A stretch of DNA of 64,000 nucleotides from Allomyces macrogynus ATCC 38327. Lineage: Eukaryota > Blastocladiomycota > Blastocladiomycetes > Blastocladiales > Blastocladiaceae. Shown one piece after another: positions 50,803-62,745 of the stretch (within the stretch, counting starts at the first letter, position 1; the number at the start of each line of letters is the position of its first letter). The position numbers and the translations under genes were made by a program. The notes below the pieces were generated by a model. The model searched no databases and had not been told where the DNA came from. It was given only the letters and a program-made list of their open reading frames with translations. The stretch is from NCBI GenBank assembly GCA_000151295.1, contig GG745330.1, positions 1,016,437-1,080,436 on the forward strand, in the 5' to 3' direction.

Positions 50803-53201
50803 CTACGCGTCATGCCCATCCACCAGAAACTCCTGAAACTGCATCGCCTCATCCGTCCACTGGTGCTGCCGATGCCCGTCCTCTTCCTCGTCGTACTGAT
50901 ACTGCGCCGCCTCGTCCCCCCTATACTCGGCGCCGCTCGGCGCGTCACTGTGCCCATGCTCGGCGGCAAACGGTGTCAGTTCCAGCAACCCCGGTGCCTC
51001 GTCGTCGCGATGCGCGTCGGCACCCCACTCGCCGTCCAAGTCATCGTCGGTCGCCGGATGCTCGTACTCGCCCCTTTGCTCATCGAGGACCGGCGGCGAC
51101 GACCGCACCGCCGCGTCGGCCTCCGACGCCGGTGGACTCATTTCGGGCATCAAGCGCACGCGCGGCGTGGCAGCTGCCGCATCGGCCATTTCGAGAATCT
51201 GGCTCAACTCGTCGTCGAGCGAGGGCATGTTGGCGTGCGGAGGCATCACCGGCGGTGGCAGGGGTACGTCGCTAAGTAGCGCCATGCGCAGGCCCGGATC
51301 GAGCACCGACTCCATCATTTGGTCGAGGTCGTCCATCGGCGCGGTGGCAGCGGCCGCGGCGGTCACACCCGCAAAGAAGGGCATCCCGTCGTCGGCAATT
51401 TCGAGTGTCACAGCCTTGCTCGGCGACGCCTCGTGCACGGCACGCTGCGACTGCGGCGAGATGCGCTTGGTCGCAGATAGTGGCACGCGGCCCGGTGCAG
51501 GTGCCGCGGGCGTCTCGTGTGGTTGGCGCGGTAGGCGCGAGGGAGTCCAGCTTGGGGTCGTGGCGGTGGGAGCGTCGGGTGTGGACAGGACCGACGACGC
51601 GCGCCGGCTCGGGGTGGGTCGCGTGGGGTACGGCGCGGCAGCAGCGCGGGCGGTCGCACGCGACGCCGGGCGCGGTGGGACCGGGGATCCAGGGAGCGGG
51701 CGGGTCGGGTGATACGTCAGGACGCCCAGCACGCTGCGCGCCTTCAGACTGTTGCCCGGCGCCGACGTCATTGTCGCCGGCGTGGCGCTGGCCGTCGACG
51801 GTTGCGATGCGGGTGTCGGAGTCGGAGTCGGCGTGGCCACGTACGGCGGTGGGTGAGTAGTCTGGTCCATGGCCAAAAGTGCCGCCATGTCCTCGGCGGT
51901 CGTCACGCGCGGGTAAGCGGGTGGCGTGTGCGGCCGCGCCGGCGTGGGTGGAATATTCTCCTTGTGAGGCGCACCGATGGCGGTCACGGGCGGTTGCAGC
52001 GGTCGCTGACGCGACTTGCTCGACGGGTGCTTGGACTCGGAGCGGCACGGATCCTCGGCGGTGTAATCGTGGACGGTGGTCGACGGCTGTTGCTTTGGTG
52101 GCGAGGCCGAGCCGTTGCATTCGCGCCGAGCACGGGCGAGAGCGGCGTTGCAGTTGACACCCTGCTCCTCGAGAATGCGCTTCATCGAGTAGAGCTCGTC
52201 GATGGTGGTGTGGAGCTGCTGCATATGGACGATGACTGGTGGCAATGAATCGGGGAGGTTAGTCGAGCGATCTTGCACTGGCAATGGGTGAGAAAGCATC
52301 GGTCCGCACCAGCATCGAGTGTCGACGCATTATATGCACCGCTCACGGGCGCGCCAATCATGGTGCACAGGCGCTGCACGCGCGACTTGATGTCCTGGCG
52401 GCGCTTGGCCTCCTTGGTCTTCCTGCGCTCCTTTTCCTGAGCCGACTCGGGCGTCGTGTCGGCGGGCGGTGCCGTCGACCGCGCGCGAGAGGGCGTATGA
52501 TGGTGCAGTGGCGGGACCGGTGCCGAAGACGACCACTGCGAGAACGGGTCGGTCGACGGGAACCGTGCGTGGATGGGCGACGACATGGGTGGGGTCGGGG
52601 CCGCGAGCGTCGCGACCACCGGAACGGGGCAGTGTAGCGGCGGCGCGCGCTTGGTGTCGGCACCGGCAGCATCGACCGCGTTATCGAACCCGGGTGTGGC
52701 GTCAGTGGTCGTGCGGGTGCCGCGCGGCCGCTGGACAGGCTCGGGTGGGGCCGGGGTCGATGCGGCCATGGCATTGAGAAAAGCGGCCGGGTTGGGTCCC
52801 AGGCCACCGAGGCCCATCCCCGGCATCCCGGACATGCCAGATGCAACAGCGGCAGCCGCCGCAACAGGGTTGTAAGGCATATGCCCCCACGATGCCATGG
52901 CCGCTGCGGTTGTCATGGCGTCGTCGACCATGCCGAACCTGGGCATGAACGGGTTCATGGCGCCACCTGCCATCATGGCGAGCGGGTTCGACGCAGCGGC
53001 AGCGGCCATGGCAGCGGCCGCCGGGGTCATGCTGTACATCGCGGCAGCCGCTGCAAACGGGTTGGCCATGGCGGCGGCGGCAGCGGCAAAATGCTGCTGC
53101 TGGTGGAGAGCGGCGGCCGAGGCGGCGCTGGCCGCGGATGAGGGGCGCGGCGGGCCATGGTCGAGCGCGTCGGCGGGGTCGCTGTGGTGGGCACCGGTCA
53201 T
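50803..53201 (-). CDS. bHLH-like transcription factor with low-complexity flanks
   Basis: Two exons on the minus strand, 52340-53201 and 50803-52235; 764 residues. Residues 1-140 are rich in Ala, Met and Pro. At about 255-285 is a strongly basic helix, KERRKTKEAKRRQDIKSRVQ, leading to RLCTMIGAPVS. After the intron comes VIVHMQQLHTTIDELYSMKR, a second amphipathic helix with a leucine pattern. That order (basic, helix 1, short loop, helix 2) suits bHLH; bZIP is the alternative. Basic-region residues H-E-R of canonical E-box binders are not evident, so DNA specificity is unclear. The rest is Pro/Thr-rich with acidic patches toward the C-terminus (DDDLDGEWGADAHRDDE) that could activate transcription. 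The splice junction at 52236-52339 is inferred from frame. Confidence 0.65.
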
Positions 53202-53772
53202 GGTTGGCGGAGCTGGTGGGTCGGGTGAGGCGCGGAGAGTGGGAGTGAGGGCGCCTCGAGCATTTGCGGGCAGTTACGCTCGTGCCGCGGCAGTGTGCAA
53301 GACGCAAATTGCAAGGCCCGGTCGGTCGTCGTCGAAGCCGTCGAAGTCGCCGGCGAGGGCGATCAAGCACAACCAGGCCGTTCTCAGCCGCACACGCACT
53401 TGCCGTGCTGTCCCGTCGTCACGGTGCGACATGTGATCACAGCCCGCTGATCGCGCCTGTCCCTGCCATCCAGGCACATGCACCGGCAGGCGCTGGCCGA
53501 GTCCCTGCCATCACGCCTGACAGCACAAGCCGTCTTCCAGCCCGGCGTCGGCCCGGCCTCCTCCCTGACTCGACCTCCACGCGGCCATGCTCGTCTGCCC
53601 GCGATCCGTTGTCAAATCCATTGTCAACCCCGCCTCGCTTTTCGTCAACCGCCTTGCCCGGCCCGCTCCGCAACGTGGACCACTTGCCGCACCTAAAAGC
53701 GCAGCCTCCCGCGCGTCGAACTGCCGCTCCTTCACCACCATTCGACTCGCCTGCCGCCCACCCACCACCAAA
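53202..53772. promoter_or_regulatory. Divergent intergenic region bHLH-like gene / NT5C3
   Basis: About 570 bp between divergent starts, very GC-rich, ending in a CCACC-rich leader before the NT5C3 ATG. No gene or TATA element is evident. Confidence 0.45.
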
Positions 53773-55067
53773 ATGACCTCCAACCACACCGACGGCCTGC
53801 CCCCGACGCCCGCGCACACGGCCTCTGCGCGCGCGCTGCTCGAGTCCTACCTCGGCCGCCCGCGCGACGTTGCGCACCTGACCGTGCGCAATGTCGACAA
53901 GGTCGCTGCGAAAATAGCCCAGATTCTTGCCGACGGACCCGAACACGTGCACGTCGTCTCGGATTTCGACATGACCATGACCAAGTTTTGGGTCAACGGC
54001 GCGCGGGGGGTATCTATATGATTTCAGGTTGACGTGGCGCGTATTGAATTCGATTCGGGATGCGATCTGACGCGCTTGGGAACGAGCGTGTAGCCGTCTA
54101 GTCATGGCGTCGTTGAGCGCAGCTCCGTCGTCTCGCCCAAGGTGCGATCCCCTGCTTCTGATCCAGGGTGGAGAACACGTGTTGCTGTCGCGCGCTCCCA
54201 CTTGACTCATCTTCGCGTGCGCGCGTCTCTACCTCAACACGTCCGCGACGCCATTTAGTTCAAGGCTTTTGCCCGCGAGCTCTACAACACCTACTACCCA
54301 ATGGAAATCGATCCGAACATGCCGCGCGACGTCAAGTATCAGAAAATGGACGAGTGGTGGCGCAGGGCGCACGACGGCATTGTCGCCGAAAACATCAACC
54401 GCGAGCGGCTCGCGCAGATGGTGCAAGAGACGGCCATGACCTGGCGTGCCGGGCTCGCCGATCTTTTGGCTGCGACGCAGGCACTCGATATTTACTTCAT
54501 GGTGTTTTCGGCCGGGATCAAGGGTACGCATCTGTGTATATTTTCCTCACGGCGCTCAACTCGATTCTCATCGTTTTGTCCAAGCGAACAGACCTGATCA
54601 AGGAAATTCTGCGGCAAAACGCGCTGCTCCTGCCGCACGTGCACGTCGTCTCCAACGAAATGATCTTTGACGCTCAAGGGGACGTGACCGGGTTCCGCGA
54701 GCCCGTGATCCACACGTTCAATAAGTCCGAAGTCGTGCTTGCGGCGACGGCGACTGACGGCGACGCCAACACGCCCGAGGCCAGGCACTACCGCGCGATC
54801 CGCGACCGTCGCAACGTAATCTTGATGGGCGACTCGCTTGGCGACGTGCACATGGCCGACGGCATCGACCACAAGGTGTGCCTGCGCGTCGGGTTCTGCA
54901 ACCACGACCCGGAGACTTGGCTCGAAAAGTACATGGACGCGTTTGATGTGGTCGTAACGGACGATGCCGGGTTTGACGTTGTGTTGGATTTGGTCGCTCA
55001 GTTGCGAGCGGGCAAGCAGCAAACGCGCGCTGCAAATGGTGCGGGTGCGGTGGACGCTCGGTCGTAG
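53773..55067 (+). CDS. NT5C3: Cytosolic pyrimidine 5'-nucleotidase, NT5C3/UMPH-1 family
   Basis: Four exons: 53773-54009, 54094-54141, 54259-54523, 54592-55067; 341 residues. HAD-fold enzyme that removes phosphate from pyrimidine nucleoside monophosphates. Motif I is VSDFDMTMTKF with the nucleophile Asp and acid/base Asp. Exon 2 (48 bases) supplies PSSHGVVERSSVVSPK, the conserved SSHG linker. YYPMEIDPNMP and KMDEWWRRAH form the cap; motif II is FMVFSAG; motif III/IV is VILMGDSLGDVHMADG with the Mg-binding aspartates; LEKYMDAFDVVVTDD closes the fold. All catalytic residues I can identify are present. The family match is strong; substrate range is by analogy. Confidence 0.92.
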
Positions 55068-55850
55068 ACAGGCCGACAGAGGGGCTGAGCAAAGATAAAT
55101 CATTGCAATTTGTGCGCTGTTCAATACACCGTGCTTTTCTCGTGTTGTTTTCTGTTGTGCTCGACCGTCCTTTGGGACGTCTGGGCCAGAAACACCATCG
55201 TCTGGTGTGTTCAGTGCGGAAGTGGAAAGACACAATGAGTCTTGTGGCTTCTCCATTCAGAGATGGCCTGCCATCCCCATCCGAGCGAACAACGTGACAG
55301 CCCACACCGCACCACCGCACACGAACAGCTCATCGGTGCGCCGTGCCCGCCAACGGTAGCGCGCAGTAGTTCTCGCTCTGTGGGTGTCGTGGGCGCCGTG
55401 GGGTTGCTCGCGGTGGTGTCGCTGCCACGATGAGCACGACAAGCTTATTAAGTGCGGTGGTGCGGTGTGGGCAGTCACGTTGCTCAGATGGGGATGGCAG
55501 GTCATCTTTGAATGGAGAAGCCACAAAACTCATTGTGTGTCTTTCACTTTCGCCGCTTCCGCACACAACACGCCATTCGATGGGGTATCCCGCCCATTGG
55601 CAGCGGTTTGTCAGGGCGACGGCAGTGATCTGACCGAGGTTTGGCGAGGTGCTGACTCAAACCCTGCTGTGCTCATCCAGCCCGAAATCGCCCGGCGCTG
55701 CTTGATTTGGCATCAGCCACCTTGGCCCACATGGCGACCAACCTCACCAAAGATCCGTTCTGTCCACGCGCTCGACCTCCTCCTCCTCGACCGTCCTGGC
55801 TGAGCACGAGCAACAGCACCAGCACAAACACGAGCACCAGCTCTGCCACC
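55068..55850. other. Intergenic region containing a MITE-like hairpin
   Basis: About 780 bp between NT5C3 and ADE2. The middle is taken up by an inverted-repeat element (separate entry). The last 120 bp are the ADE2 leader, where an in-frame ATG at 55731 would add 40 low-complexity residues. Confidence 0.6.
55183..55595. mobile_element. MITE-like element with about 140-bp imperfect terminal inverted repeats
   Basis: The left arm (about 55183-55320) and right arm (about 55452-55595) are imperfect inverted copies. The outer parts share CCATCG-TGG-GTGTT-GTGCGGAA with some changes, the inner parts share AATGAGT-TTGTGGCTTCTCC and GCCCACACCGCACCACCGC exactly. The loop is about 131 bp, with no coding capacity. 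The arms differ by several substitutions and small indels, so it is old. I could not settle a target-site duplication. It sits downstream of NT5C3. Confidence 0.75.
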
Positions 55851-57708
55851 ATGGACCCGACCTCGCCCTCGTCCGCGCCGCTGCCGCGCGTCGGCATTCT
55901 CGGCGCCGGCCAGCTCGGCCGCATGCTGCAGGAAGCCGCGCACCGGCTGTCGGTGCCTGTCGTGTGCCTTGACACGCCCGCTGACGCGCCCGCCAAGCAG
56001 CTGTCCCTCGCCTCGGCGAACGTCGCCAGCGGCAGTTTCCGGTCGGCCGACGACATTCGCAAGTTTGTCACCTCGCAGAACGTCGATGTTTTGACCGTCG
56101 AAATTGAGCACGTCGACACGCACATTCTCGATGCGCTCCTCAAGGAACGGCCGAACTTGTGCGTCTACCCGGCGCCGTCGACGATTCGCACGATCCAGGA
56201 CAAACACGCGCAAAAGGCGCATTTGCGCGCGCACAATGTGCCGGTCGCTGATTTCGTCTCTGTCGCGAGCCCGGCCGACTTGCTGCGCGCCGCGAATGAT
56301 GGCGGGTTCGGGTTCCCGCTGATGCTCAAAGCCAAGCGCGAGGCCTACGACGGCCGCGGCAACTACGTCGTCAAGTCGGCGGCCGACGTCGAGGCGGCAT
56401 TTACCGCGCTCAACCCGAAGCGGGATCCGGAAGCGCTCTACGTGGAGCGGTGGGTCCCGTTTGTGCGCGAGCTCGCGACTATGGTCGTGCGTGACGCGCA
56501 GGGGCATGTCGTGGCGTACCCGGTCGTCGAGACGGTGCACACGCGCAATATTTGCCATGTCGTGGTTGCGCCCGCACAGATTGATGGGTTGCTCGCCAAG
56601 AAGGTGCAGAAGGTGGCCGAGCAGTGTATTGCCTCGTTTGACGGCGCGGGTATTTTCGGCGTGGAAATGTTCCAGCTGGAGAACGGTACGATGTTCCCCC
56701 CCAGGCATCGCCCAGATCGAGGACGCTCGAGTGGCTGACCGTTCTGGATGATTAGGCGACATCTACATCAACGAAATCGCGCCGCGCCCGCACAACTCGG
56801 GCCACTACACGATCGAGGCGTGCCACACGTCGCAGTTTGAAAACCACCTGCGCGTGCTCGCTGGGCTCCCGATCGGCTCGACCGACCTCAAGGTGCCCTT
56901 TGCCTGCATGCTCAACGTCCTCGGCGCGCCGTCGTCGGACCTCGTCGACTCGCTTGCCGCGTGCCGCACGTCGTTGACCGTCCCCGGTGCGACCGTGCAC
57001 CTCTACGGCAAGGCCGGGTGTCGCGCAGACCGCAAACTCGGGCACATCACGGTTGTCGCCAACACGTTCCCGGAGCTGCAGGCTAAGATGGGCACGCTCC
57101 TCGCGGTCGACCCGACGGCAGAGAAGGCCGTGCAGGCTGCGCTCGCGACGGCCGGCGGGTCCGCGGCTGCGCTCGCCGCGGCGGTCTCCCCGGCGCTCCG
57201 CATTGCCGCGCCCAAGGTGGGCATCATCATGGGGTCCGACTCGGACTTGCCGGTGATGCGTGCCGCCGCCGACATGTTGGACCAGTTCGAGGTGCCGTAC
57301 GAAGTGACAATCGTCTCGGCGCACCGCACACCGCTGCGCATGGTGCAGTACGCGCAGGACGCGCACCACCGCGGGATTCAAGTGATCATTGCCGGCGCCG
57401 GCGGCGCCGCGCACTTGCCGGGCATGGTCGCGGCCATCACGCCGTTGCCCGTGATCGGTGTCCCGGTCGCGCTGAAGGTGCTCGACGGGCAGGACTCGCT
57501 GCTGTCGATTGTGCAGATGCCGCGCGGCGTGCCCGTGGCTACGGTCGCGATCAATAACGCGACGAATGCGGGGCTGTTGGCCGTGCGGATTGTCGGTAGC
57601 GCGGCGCCGCATTTCCGCGAGAAGATGGCGGCGTATATGAAGCGCATGGAGCAGGAGGTGATGGGGAAGGTCGACCGGCTGGCCAAGGTCGGGCACAAGG
57701 ATTATTGA
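55851..57708 (+). CDS. ADE2: Phosphoribosylaminoimidazole carboxylase, fused PurK-PurE (ADE2)
   Basis: Two exons, 55851-56685 and 56756-57708; 595 residues (yeast Ade2 571). Start chosen at GCCACC-ATGG (55851). The first half is the ATP-grasp PurK domain: [65 protein letters not shown] and, across the intron, [19 protein letters not shown]. The second half is PurE, starting at about residue 435: [43 protein letters not shown] and [20 protein letters not shown]. The enzyme carboxylates aminoimidazole ribotide (via the N5 intermediate) in purine synthesis. The fused order is typical of fungi. All signature motifs are intact. Confidence 0.95.
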
Positions 57709-58147
57709 GCAGGTCGGAATGGGTCGGGCCGAGTGGTGGTTTTGCTCGCTGTCGTGCATTATATATCGTAGCATTTTGAATGGTTGTCTTGGGACCAACT
57801 CTCTCTTCACAAACTGAGCGGACGGGCATCGCCCTCAGGCAAGACCACTCGGTGAAGAGCAACACGAGTTTTATCGTTGGTGATGGGATGATATGAATGG
57901 AGGACAGGGAGCAATAGAAAAGCGGATCACAATGGGAAGATGGTGCTGCAAAGGCGACATCGAGAGCGCGTGCGCAGCCTGGAGCAAAACGGAATGGGTT
58001 GCAGGGATGAAAAGAGGATGGGTTCGAGTGCGAGTGGGTGGAGAACGGAGAATGACAGGAGAAGACACAGAAAACGATGAAACGGGCCCGTCGCGGGCCG
58101 CGAAATAATCAAGAGTGCAAGTCGAGCGAGCAATTGGGCCGGCTGAC
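57709..58147. other. Convergent intergenic region, ADE2 / CAP gene
   Basis: About 440 bp between stops, moderately AT-rich, with TATATATCG near 57760. Consistent with two 3' UTRs. No gene is seen. Confidence 0.5.
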
Positions 58148-59363
58148 CTACAGCGGCCTGCCAAAGCACTGCACCCAGTACAAGGTCCCGACTTCAGACC
58201 GCGCATACGCCGCGGCAAAGTCGACGGCCGTGCCCGACAAAATGTTGTCGCGGTGGCCTAGAAGCAAACCGTAAGCGTGTTAGGTGAGCACAAGGTCCGC
58301 GAGCGATGACGGCAAAGGCATCATCACATCGTACCCTGCGAGTTCATCCACGCGTCCATGACGGCGGCAATCGTCTTCTGCCCCGCGGCCACGTTCTCAG
58401 CAATGAACCCCCAAGAGTACCCGGCCTTGGTCGCGCGGGACGCGGGCGACGACCCGTTGCTGCCCGTGTGGTCCATGAACCTATGCTCGGCCATGTCGGC
58501 CGCGTGGCCCACGCACGACTTGATGAGGGCCCTAGGTACCGAGGATCGCTCGAGTCAGTACATCGGGATGGGGGAGAGGAGACAATAGGTTGCGAGACAT
58601 ACGCATCGATGTCGTACGGTTGCCGCCCAAACTGCGCGCGCGCCGCGTTGACCAGGCCAATCATGCCCGACGACACATCGATCCCCGCAACCCCGCCGTT
58701 ACTACTCGGCGTTTCCGTCGGCGCCGACGACGAAGCGCTGCTCGTGGGCGTCGCGGCCACGACCGTGATCGGCGACGGCGCCGCGTCCGACCCACCACGG
58801 ATCACGGTCACGACCGGCGACACCACGTCCCCCGACCCCGGCACGGACCCCAACGGCGTCGGAACGGGAACATTGGTGATAACGGCCATGATGACCGGCG
58901 GCTCTGCCGTAACGGGAGTGGCGGCTGCGGGGGCCCGGGTGCGCGTGCGCGGCGCGTGCGTCCGCACGGGCAAGGTCGTGGCCCGACCGGCGGCCGCGGG
59001 GCGGAAGTACTTGGACAGCTCCGTTGGCATGGCGCGCGGGAAGGACGCCGCTGCAACGGGCACGCGCGACCCGGACTGGCGCGGCAGAATGTTGCTCGAC
59101 ACAACAGATTGGCTCTGTGCTTGTCCCTGCACCACGTCAAAGTTGTACCTGGTCGGGGGACAAACGCCTCGTCAGCGGTGCGTGCACGAACGGATGGCAG
59201 GGGAGCGTGGCGCGAACACGTACGCGCCCGGAGCGCGGCGGATCAGCGCGGAGTCGGTGGGTGCGATGGTGGGTGCGATGATGGGCGCCGCGGTCGCGAT
59301 CCCGACGAGGCAGAGCGCGACCATAACGAGGGCGAAGGCCTGAGTGGAGCGGTGCGCGTGCAT
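58148..59363 (-). CDS. Secreted CAP-domain (SCP/PR-1/Pry-like) protein
   Basis: Four exons on the minus strand: 59224-59363, 58603-59148, 58335-58531, 58148-58257; 330 residues. The N-terminal AFALVMVALCLVGIATAA is a signal peptide. A Thr/Pro/Ala-rich linker to about residue 190 precedes the CAP domain: GMIGLVNAARAQFGRQPYD, CVGHAADMAEHRFMDHTGSN, GYSWGFIAENVAAGQKT, then AWMNSQGHRDNILS across an intron, and the C-terminal YWVQCFG. The paired His/Glu residues (HAAD...H; AEN; GHR) of the CAP cavity are present. Fungal Pry proteins bind and export sterols and fatty acids; plant-pathogen and venom members share the fold. Function here is unassigned beyond the fold. The GxCxxGHAAD variant of the first motif is slightly unusual. 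Confidence 0.87.
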
Positions 59364-60449
59364 GGTCGCGGTGGATAGGGGGGAAAAGATTCGAGTGCGT
59401 GGAGAGGAGGCGAATAGTCTTGCGCCTGGACAGGACGAAGTGCGTGGGTGGCGGCCGTTGAGGAGCGTTGAGGGGAGAAGGAGCGGGGGCGGCCAGCTGG
59501 GTGCAGATGGCCGGGCAGCCGATCTTGGCCGGCAGTGCACGGCCGTTGGGGCACTGCTCAGGCAACCATGCGCGGGCAAGACGCGCGAGCAAGACGCGCT
59601 GGCAAGACACGCGGGCAAGGGGGGTGGGGGCAAAAGGCTAAAGGGTGTGCGGCCGGCTGCCGCGACCAGCAAGCTGCAAGCTGGGTGGGAGCGGCGAGAA
59701 GTGCGCGTCTCGCGCATGCGCGTTTTGACGGCGGGAGACATGGACGTGACCCGCATGGGGCCCATCGCAGGATCCAAGCGCCAACCCCTTAACGCACGCC
59801 AACCCGGCCGGGATCAGGATCAGGGATCCGGGTTCGGCGCACTTTGCGCAGACGCGCGCGTGCTCCACATGCGGTTTTTGGCTTGCATCGTCCGGCGCGC
59901 CGCACGGGCCGTTGGCCGTTCTTTGGCGGCTTGGAACCGTGGTCACCGGCGTTGCCAACGTTCACCAGGCCGCCGTCGCCGTCGCCGCCGCCGCCATCCT
60001 CACCGCGGCCGCCGTGGCCACCAACTTGCTGCATTGCTCGCGCGCATCTGCGTCCTTGCGCCGCTGCCAACGACGCCGCCCGCGCGGTGGGCCGCGCCAT
60101 TGTTCGCCGACGCTGTCCCGTCCCTGGGTCCCTTCTGCGGTGCTGCTGCACAGCACGCCCACGCCACACGCTTGCTTGCGCTCCGACTTGCGCCTGCTCG
60201 AGAACTGGCGCGCTGAGTAGCCGCGCGCCTCTCCGCCCGCCCGCTCTGCTCAACGACGTACCCGCTATCCGCTGCGGACCTGCTTGCGCGCGTGCCTGCT
60301 CGTTCCTTGCTCTCGCCAGCTCGTGTTGCTCCCTATTTGCGCCGGGCGTTGTTTGCTGCTCGCTCGCTGCGCGTTGCCCGCCTCGCTCTTCTGCGCCAAC
60401 ATCGGTTCCTACGTAGCAACTGCAAACTTGACGCCGTTGCTCCATCGCC
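59364..60449. promoter_or_regulatory. Divergent intergenic region CAP gene / SCP-type phosphatase
   Basis: About 1.09 kb, GC-rich, with long open frames on both strands that lack domains. It contains GCGGGCAAG-like repeats near 59565-59620 (short direct repeats of CGCGAGCAAGACGCG type). No gene is supported. Confidence 0.5.
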
Positions 60450-62265
60450 ATGACGGCCGCACCGTCTCCCACCCCGCCGCCGGGGAGCCCGGCTCGGCCT
60501 CCGCCCTCTGCACCCGAGTCACTGGCCTCTGACGACGATATCGACCTGGATCGCCCGACGCCCTCGCCGTCACCGACCTTGGGCGCGCACGCCGGCAATG
60601 ACCACTCTGGCGACCACCGCGCGCTCCTCGCGCTCGCCGACTCGACGCCGTCGACGCCCACGACCTTGGCCACGTCGATTGACATTGAAGCGCGCGACTC
60701 GGCCGATGGCGAGGACCCGCGGTCGCCGCTGGCGCCGGTTCTGGTGTCGCTCGACGAAGCCGGCGTTGTACACGTCCCTCACGCGCACCCGCATCTGTCA
60801 ATACCGCCCACACCGCCGCAAAAACCAGTTGGCAGCGAGTCGCCCCCTACTGCACTTCCAGCACCAGTCACTTCGTCGCCCGTCACGTCCTCGTCGGTCA
60901 CGGCGACCGCGTCCGTGGCGTCGCTCGTCAACAGCGCAACAACCCCAATCCCGCCAGCATCCACAGCAAGGGCCGTTGCGCCCGCGGCCGCACCAGGAGC
61001 GACCACGACACCAGCAAGCGACACGGCGCCCGGCACCGCTGCGTCGACGCCGACCACGACCAAACCGCGGTCCGGGTCAATGGCCATGCCGTTACCGCCG
61101 CTATCGATGCCATCCAACCGCCGGCGACGACCTGGGTTCATGGCGCGGTTTTCGGGCGTGATTGCCGCACTTCTGTGCTGTTGCAGTCCACGGCGTCCGC
61201 CGGCCCCACGCGCAGCCGCAACCGTTGCTGGACGCGCGCCCGCCGCGACCACCATGGTCCCGCCCGCAGCAACACACTACTCGTCCTTTGCGACGACGCC
61301 CGCGGTACCCACCACGACCGCCGACCCGAGCACGGGGAAGCCGGGCTCACTGGCCATTCCGACGGCATCGGCAAACGCCTCGTCGTCGTCCCCGACAGGA
61401 GACAACACGGATCGGTTGCTCAACAGTCCCATCACGCAAGTGATCCCACCGCCGTCGGCTAGCAGTACGGCGCCATTGAATAACCCGATTGCGTCCGTGT
61501 CGTCGCACGTGTCGACTCTGCTGCATATCCCGACGTGGCGGAAATCCACGTCGTCGCGCGGGTCCGAGTCGTCGGGGTCGTCGTCGGCAGGCGTGGGGGT
61601 CGCGTCGACGCCCGTGCCGGCACTGTTGCCGCCGCTTGCGCCCGAGGATGTTGGGAAGAAGTGCTTGGTGCTCGACCTGGGTACGCATCCTTGCAATTTC
61701 TTCGCTCCCCGATCCTTCGAGCTGAATGACTGACGTTTGACACGCAAAACCAGACGAAACGCTACTGCACTCGTCGTTCAAGCTCGTGCCCAACGCCGAC
61801 TTTATCATCCCCGTCGAAATCGACGGCATCGTGCACAACGTCTACGTTTTGAAACGCCCCGGCGTTGACGAGTTCCTGCAGCAGCTCGGCACGCGGTTCG
61901 AGCTGGTCGTCTTCACGGCGTCGCTCGCCAAGTACGCTGACCCGGTGCTCGATATGCTCGACAAGCACAAAGTCATCAAGCACCGGCTCTTCCGCGAAGC
62001 CTGCATTAACCACAAGGGCAACTACGTCAAGGATCTCGGCATGCTCGGTCGCGATTTGCGGTCGACCATTATCATTGACAATTCGCCTGCGTCCTACCTG
62101 TTCCACCGGTCGAATGCGATCCCCGTCACGTCCTGGTTCAATGATCCGGCCGACACGGAGTTGCTCGAGCTCGTGCCGTTCTTGTTCGACTTGGACCGCG
62201 TCGAGAACGTGATGCAGGTGCTGGGCGACGACGACGCGTCGATGCATGCCGGGACCAGCGAGTAG
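60450..62265 (+). CDS. SCP/Psr/NIF-type HAD phosphatase with long disordered N-terminus
   Basis: Two exons, 60450-61680 and 61754-62265; 580 residues. Residues 1-400 are Ser/Thr/Pro-rich and disordered, with a short patch [16 protein letters not shown] near 232-247: a cysteine cluster that could be palmitoylated, as membrane targeting in Psr1 also uses N-terminal cysteines. The C-terminal catalytic domain begins [17 protein letters not shown], where the DLDET nucleophile motif is built across the intron. Then come [55 protein letters not shown] and [15 protein letters not shown] with the second catalytic Asp, ending [15 protein letters not shown]. These enzymes dephosphorylate RNA polymerase II CTD (SCP1) or act in stress signalling (Psr1). 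Target here is unknown. Confidence 0.9.
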
Positions 62266-62745
62266 GTGGGGGCGTGCCGCTCCCGCTTGCGTGAGTATTT
62301 GCGGTTTCGTTCTTACCAGGTGATTAGCTCTCTCCTTTTCCATTTGTGTTCTCGTTTCTGTCTTGCTTTCGTTTCCCCGCTTGATTTTTGGTGGTCTTTT
62401 CTCTGCCTTCTCGCTTTTTTAGACTGGGGCGCGCTCTCAAACAAACCCTCTTCCTTCTCTTTTGGCTTGGATATCGTTTCTGTCGCTTTTTCTGTCGCGC
62501 TCATTGCTTCTCGCGTTGCTTTGGCGCCCCCACTTCGTGGATTGTGTGTGTGCGGTTGCCGCTCTCGAATAGAATCGTTGGACTCTCCTGACTTGTTGCG
62601 GGAGCTTTGCACAAGGGCAAGTCGTGGAGGTGTGCAAGAATAGGTGGAATAGATTGAGATACGTTATGAACATGGACAAACTGTGGGTGCTTCAACAACG
62701 CGCGACCTCTTCAAAAATGCTCTCGTCCGGATCGCAAACGGTCGG
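62266..62745. other. Convergent intergenic region, phosphatase / WDR24
   Basis: About 480 bp, T-rich on plus (TTTCTTTT-type runs) as expected for the phosphatase 3' UTR. No gene is seen. Confidence 0.5.

Noticed and set aside
59364..60449. Long frames on both strands between the CAP and phosphatase genes
   Set aside because: GC-rich sequence lacks stops by composition; no domains or splice-consistent exons.
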